Position numbers and translations under genes: made by a program. A DNA stretch of 7,871 bases, taken from the NCBI GenBank assembly GCA_965364515.1, contig CBDTXZ010000139.1:1-7871 (forward strand), given 5' to 3'. Position 1 is the stretch's first letter. Each line of letters opens with the position of its first letter. Below, in pieces: positions 5,361 through 7,871 of the stretch. The stretch is from JAHEDH01 sp965364515. GTDB lineage: Bacteria > Actinomycetota > Acidimicrobiia > Spongiisociales > ZC4RG35. Under the pieces are notes generated by a model that worked only from the letters and a program-made list of their open reading frames with translations, was not told the DNA's origin and did not search any database.

Positions 5361-6562
5361 CCACCGAGATGCAATCAGAGACTCCCCCGGACTCGGGAAA
5401 CGACCTCATGGACCGAATCACGGGAATCGGTTCCGGCCTCCTGAAGTCCCTCATGCTTCCAGCCCTCGCATTCCTGACTGCCATGGTGATCGGGGCCGTG
5501 ATCATCGCATTCTCGGACATCGACACCCTGCCACTGCTCTTCAGTGAACCAGGAACCGCGCTGTCGAGCATGTGGGACGAGATCGTCGGTTCGTATCAGG
5601 CGCTGTTCAGGGGATCGATCGGATCGGTCGCAGCGATCTCCGAGACCTTGTTCGCCGCGACGCCGCTGATCCTCGCCAGTCTCGGCATAGCGCTCGGATT
5701 CCAGGCCGGGCTCTTCAACATCGGCGCCCAGGGACAGATGTTGATCGGCGGGATCTTCGCCACCTGGGTCGGGATCCACCTCTCGCTGCCTGCGGTCCTT
5801 CATCTGCCGCTCGCCCTGATCGGAGGGCTGATCGGCGGCATGATCTGGGGTGGCATTCCGGGCCTCTTGAAGGCCCGCACAGGGGCGCACGAGGTCATCA
5901 CGACCATCATGTTCAACTTCATCGCACTGTTCTTCGTCCAGTGGCTCCTGACCATTCCTCTGTTCCAGGAGGAGGGCCGCAACAACCCGGTCTCAACCCC
6001 GCTCGACTCCTCTGCGGTGCTTCCGAAGCTGTTCGGATCGAACTACCGAGTGACCATCGGCTTCCTGGTAGCGCTCGCAGCGGTGTACGCCGTGTATTGG
6101 TTGCTGTACAAGTCGCAGATCGGATTCGAGTTCCGAGCGGTGGGAAAGAACCAGGCGGCCAGCCTCTATGCAGGCATGAACGTCTCCATCCTCGTAACCA
6201 TGTCGATGGGCGTGGCAGGGGCACTCGCCGGACTGGCCGGCGCCAATCAGGTCATGGGCCTCGAGCCGTACAAGGCGACCACGACGCTCGCCGGTTCCGT
6301 CGGGTTCGACGCCATCACGGTGGCCCTGCTGGGACGTTCACACCCGGTCGGAACGCTCTGGGCCGCCCTCCTCTTCGGAGCGCTCAAGGCGGGCGGGCGC
6401 GAAATGCAAGGAGCGGTCCAGATCCCACTCGACCTCGTCGTCGTTCTCCAGGCGTTGATCGTGATCTTCGTCGCAGCCCCTGAGATGGTGAGGGCGATCT
6501 ACCGGATCAGGGCGGAGGGCACCGAAGAGACGACACAGCTGACGACGGGGTGGGGAGCATGA
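5357..6562 (+). CDS. nucleoside ABC importer permease 1 (NupP-like)
   Basis: This is one of the two non-identical membrane subunits forming the translocation pore of the BMP importer (branched-chain/ribose-type permease family, BPD_transp_2). It has 401 residues. A first membrane segment lies at about 27-52, then a roughly 40-residue external or re-entrant stretch, then a multi-span core. Family hallmarks are FNIGAQGQMLIGG (120-132), TGAHEVITTIMFNFIA (175-190), FEFRAVGKNQAASLYAGM (257-274), and GFDAITVALLGRSHPVGTLWAALLFGALKAG (316-346). The GAHE-x2-TT-x-M-FN segment is the coupling-type loop seen in these permeases. The ATG at 5357 overlaps the ATPase stop, with GGAG (5346-5349) 7 nt upstream. 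Bacillus NupP is somewhat shorter. The extra length here is mostly N-terminal and C-terminal. It is expected to pair with the permease encoded next. Confidence 0.94.
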   Translation: MTTEMQSETPPDSGNDLMDRITGIGSGLLKSLMLPALAFLTAMVIGAVIIAFSDIDTLPLLFSEPGTALSSMWDEIVGSYQALFRGSIGSVAAISETLFAATPLILASLGIALGFQAGLFNIGAQGQMLIGGIFATWVGIHLSLPAVLHLPLALIGGLIGGMIWGGIPGLLKARTGAHEVITTIMFNFIALFFVQWLLTIPLFQEEGRNNPVSTPLDSSAVLPKLFGSNYRVTIGFLVALAAVYAVYWLLYKSQIGFEFRAVGKNQAASLYAGMNVSILVTMSMGVAGALAGLAGANQVMGLEPYKATTTLAGSVGFDAITVALLGRSHPVGTLWAALLFGALKAGGREMQGAVQIPLDLVVVLQALIVIFVAAPEMVRAIYRIRAEGTEETTQLTTGWGA

Positions 6563-7839
6563 CAGCGGTACAGGAAACAACTGCCACCCAGGCTCGAGCA
6601 GTGAGGACGACCACCGAAGAGCGGCGAGCGACGATCATTGGAATCATCCTCTTGGCCATGTCAGCCATCGTCCTGTGGGTGTTCGCGTTCGGCATCGAAT
6701 CCGGCGCCCAATCCACGTTCAACTTGAGCCTTCCCGGCGACCGGTTCATGAACCTGTCGGTGACCTTCGGATCCAGAGTCGTATCGATCGCCATCGCTCT
6801 CCTCACCATCGGCCTCGCCGTACCACAACTCATGCGGAGACGCCTCCATCAGACCAACGTATTCCTCGGCATCGGACTGGCGCTCTTCGTGATCGCCTTC
6901 CTGGCATGGGCTTCTGCGGGGAGCTCGTTCAGCATGGTCGGCATGCTCCGCTCCACGGTGATCTCGGCGGTCGTGATCACGCTCGGCGCCCTCACCGGCC
7001 TGATGTGCGAGCGAGCCGGTGTGATCAACATCGGGATCGAGGGACAACTCCTGGCGTCGGCGTTCGTCGCCGTGGTGCTCTCGTCCGCCTTCGGCACGTT
7101 GGCCGGTGTGCTCGGGGCATTGGCCATCGGAGCGCTCCTCGGACTGGTCCTGGCGTGGCTGGCGATCCGCTTCCGGGTCGATCAGATCATCGCAGGGGTC
7201 GTGATCAACATCTTTGCGCTCGGGCTGACCTCGTTCCTCGCCAGTCGAGTGTTGTCCGAGGCGCAGGACCTGAACGCGCCCGCTCGGGTCAGTTCGTGGC
7301 GAATCCCATTGCTCGCGGACATCCCGGTTATCGGACCGATGTTCTTCAACCACACGTTCTTCGTCTACGGAATGCTCATCCTCGTATTCGTGCTCCACCA
7401 GGCGTTCTTCAAGACCAGATGGGGCCTCCGGGCACGAGCGGTCGGAGAGCATCCGAAGGCGGCAGACACGCTCGGAATCGACGTCTTCAAGATCAGGTAC
7501 CGCAACGTGGTCCTCGGCGGGCTCATCGCTGGATTCGGCGGAGCGTTCCTCGCACTCGCCCAGGTGTCCCGATTCGAGGACAACATGACCGGGGGAATCG
7601 GGTTCATCGGCCTGGCGGCGATGATCTTCGGACGATGGATGCCGCTCGGCGCTCTGGCTGCCGGTCTCGTGTTCGGCTTCTCGGGGGCACTCTCCCAGAA
7701 GGTCGCCATCCTCGGAACCGGGATCCCGTCTGAGTTCATGCTGATGCTGCCGTACGTGGCGACCGTGGTCGTCGTGGCGGGGCTCGTCGGCAAAGCCCGT
7801 GCGCCGGCCGCAGACGGTCAGCCGTACATCAAGGAATAG
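6559..7839 (+). CDS. nucleoside ABC importer permease 2 (NupQ-like) with N-terminal extension
   Basis: This is the second pore subunit of the importer, same superfamily as permease 1 but a distinct subfamily. It has 426 residues from ATG 6559. Hallmarks are GALTGLMCERAGVINIGIEGQLL (143-165), FRVDQIIAGVVINIFALGLTSFL (205-227), WGLRARAVGEHPKAADTLGIDV (288-309), LGGLIAGFGGAFLALAQ (319-335), and GFIGLAAMIFGRWMPLGALAAGLVFG (348-373). The core starts only near residue 125. The first 120 residues hold about three additional hydrophobic segments (about 25-45, 72-90, 101-120) absent from the roughly 320-residue Bacillus NupQ. The start is uncertain. ATG 6559 gives an ATGA overlap with the previous stop, matching the upstream junction, with GGGG about 8 nt before it. 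GTG 6550 would add three residues but has no ribosome-binding site. Only 32 nt follow the stop, so the operon may continue beyond the window. Confidence 0.93.
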   Translation: MTAVQETTATQARAVRTTTEERRATIIGIILLAMSAIVLWVFAFGIESGAQSTFNLSLPGDRFMNLSVTFGSRVVSIAIALLTIGLAVPQLMRRRLHQTNVFLGIGLALFVIAFLAWASAGSSFSMVGMLRSTVISAVVITLGALTGLMCERAGVINIGIEGQLLASAFVAVVLSSAFGTLAGVLGALAIGALLGLVLAWLAIRFRVDQIIAGVVINIFALGLTSFLASRVLSEAQDLNAPARVSSWRIPLLADIPVIGPMFFNHTFFVYGMLILVFVLHQAFFKTRWGLRARAVGEHPKAADTLGIDVFKIRYRNVVLGGLIAGFGGAFLALAQVSRFEDNMTGGIGFIGLAAMIFGRWMPLGALAAGLVFGFSGALSQKVAILGTGIPSEFMLMLPYVATVVVVAGLVGKARAPAADGQPYIKE

Positions 7840-7871
7840 TCGAGGCGCCACCGGATCGATGCCGGAGCCGG

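Noticed and set aside
6661..7851. Long minus-strand open frame (396 codons) opposite permease 2
   Set aside because: The predicted product is extremely Asp/Glu/Arg/His-rich, typical of the antisense of a hydrophobic membrane protein. The permease motifs are on the plus strand.

Overview
This GC-rich window (roughly 60-65% GC by eye, strong G/C preference at third codon positions, many GTG/TTG starts) looks like a chromosomal segment of an actinobacterium. The Thr/Glu-rich spacers written as TTTT runs after the lipobox and after the membrane anchor are a style I associate with Acidimicrobiia-type lineages. That placement is an inference from style; there is no rRNA or other marker in the window.

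Left part, minus strand (1-1433): the 5' 421 codons of radA (Sms), the recombination-associated DnaB-like helicase, run off the left edge. A probable 40-residue single-span membrane protein lies just upstream in the same orientation. A 33-bp gap separates it from the divergent plus-strand genes.

Middle, plus strand (1467-2441): a membrane-anchored protein with two cytoplasmic zinc ribbons, one transmembrane helix, a Thr linker and an extracytoplasmic beta-rich domain resembling discoidin-like carbohydrate-binding folds. Its function is unknown.

Right part, plus strand (2582-7839): a complete four-gene ABC importer of the BMP/NupNOPQ class. The order is lipoprotein substrate-binding protein, double-domain ATPase, then two different permeases. 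The binding-protein gene has its own promoter-like sequence and a hairpin at the start of its leader. A strong 14-bp hairpin without a proper U-tract separates it from the ATPase gene. The last three genes are joined by ATGA stop/start overlaps, so they are translationally coupled. The family imports nucleosides. The binding protein captures the ligand outside, the two permeases form the pore, and the ATPase energises uptake, probably for nucleoside salvage.

No tRNA, rRNA, CRISPR array, insertion sequence or phage gene is visible. The window is mostly ordinary core metabolism. The less ordinary items are the small membrane ORF with its leaderless-looking start, the possible shared divergent promoter, the zinc-ribbon/discoidin-like fusion, and the structured intergenic regions around the binding-protein gene.
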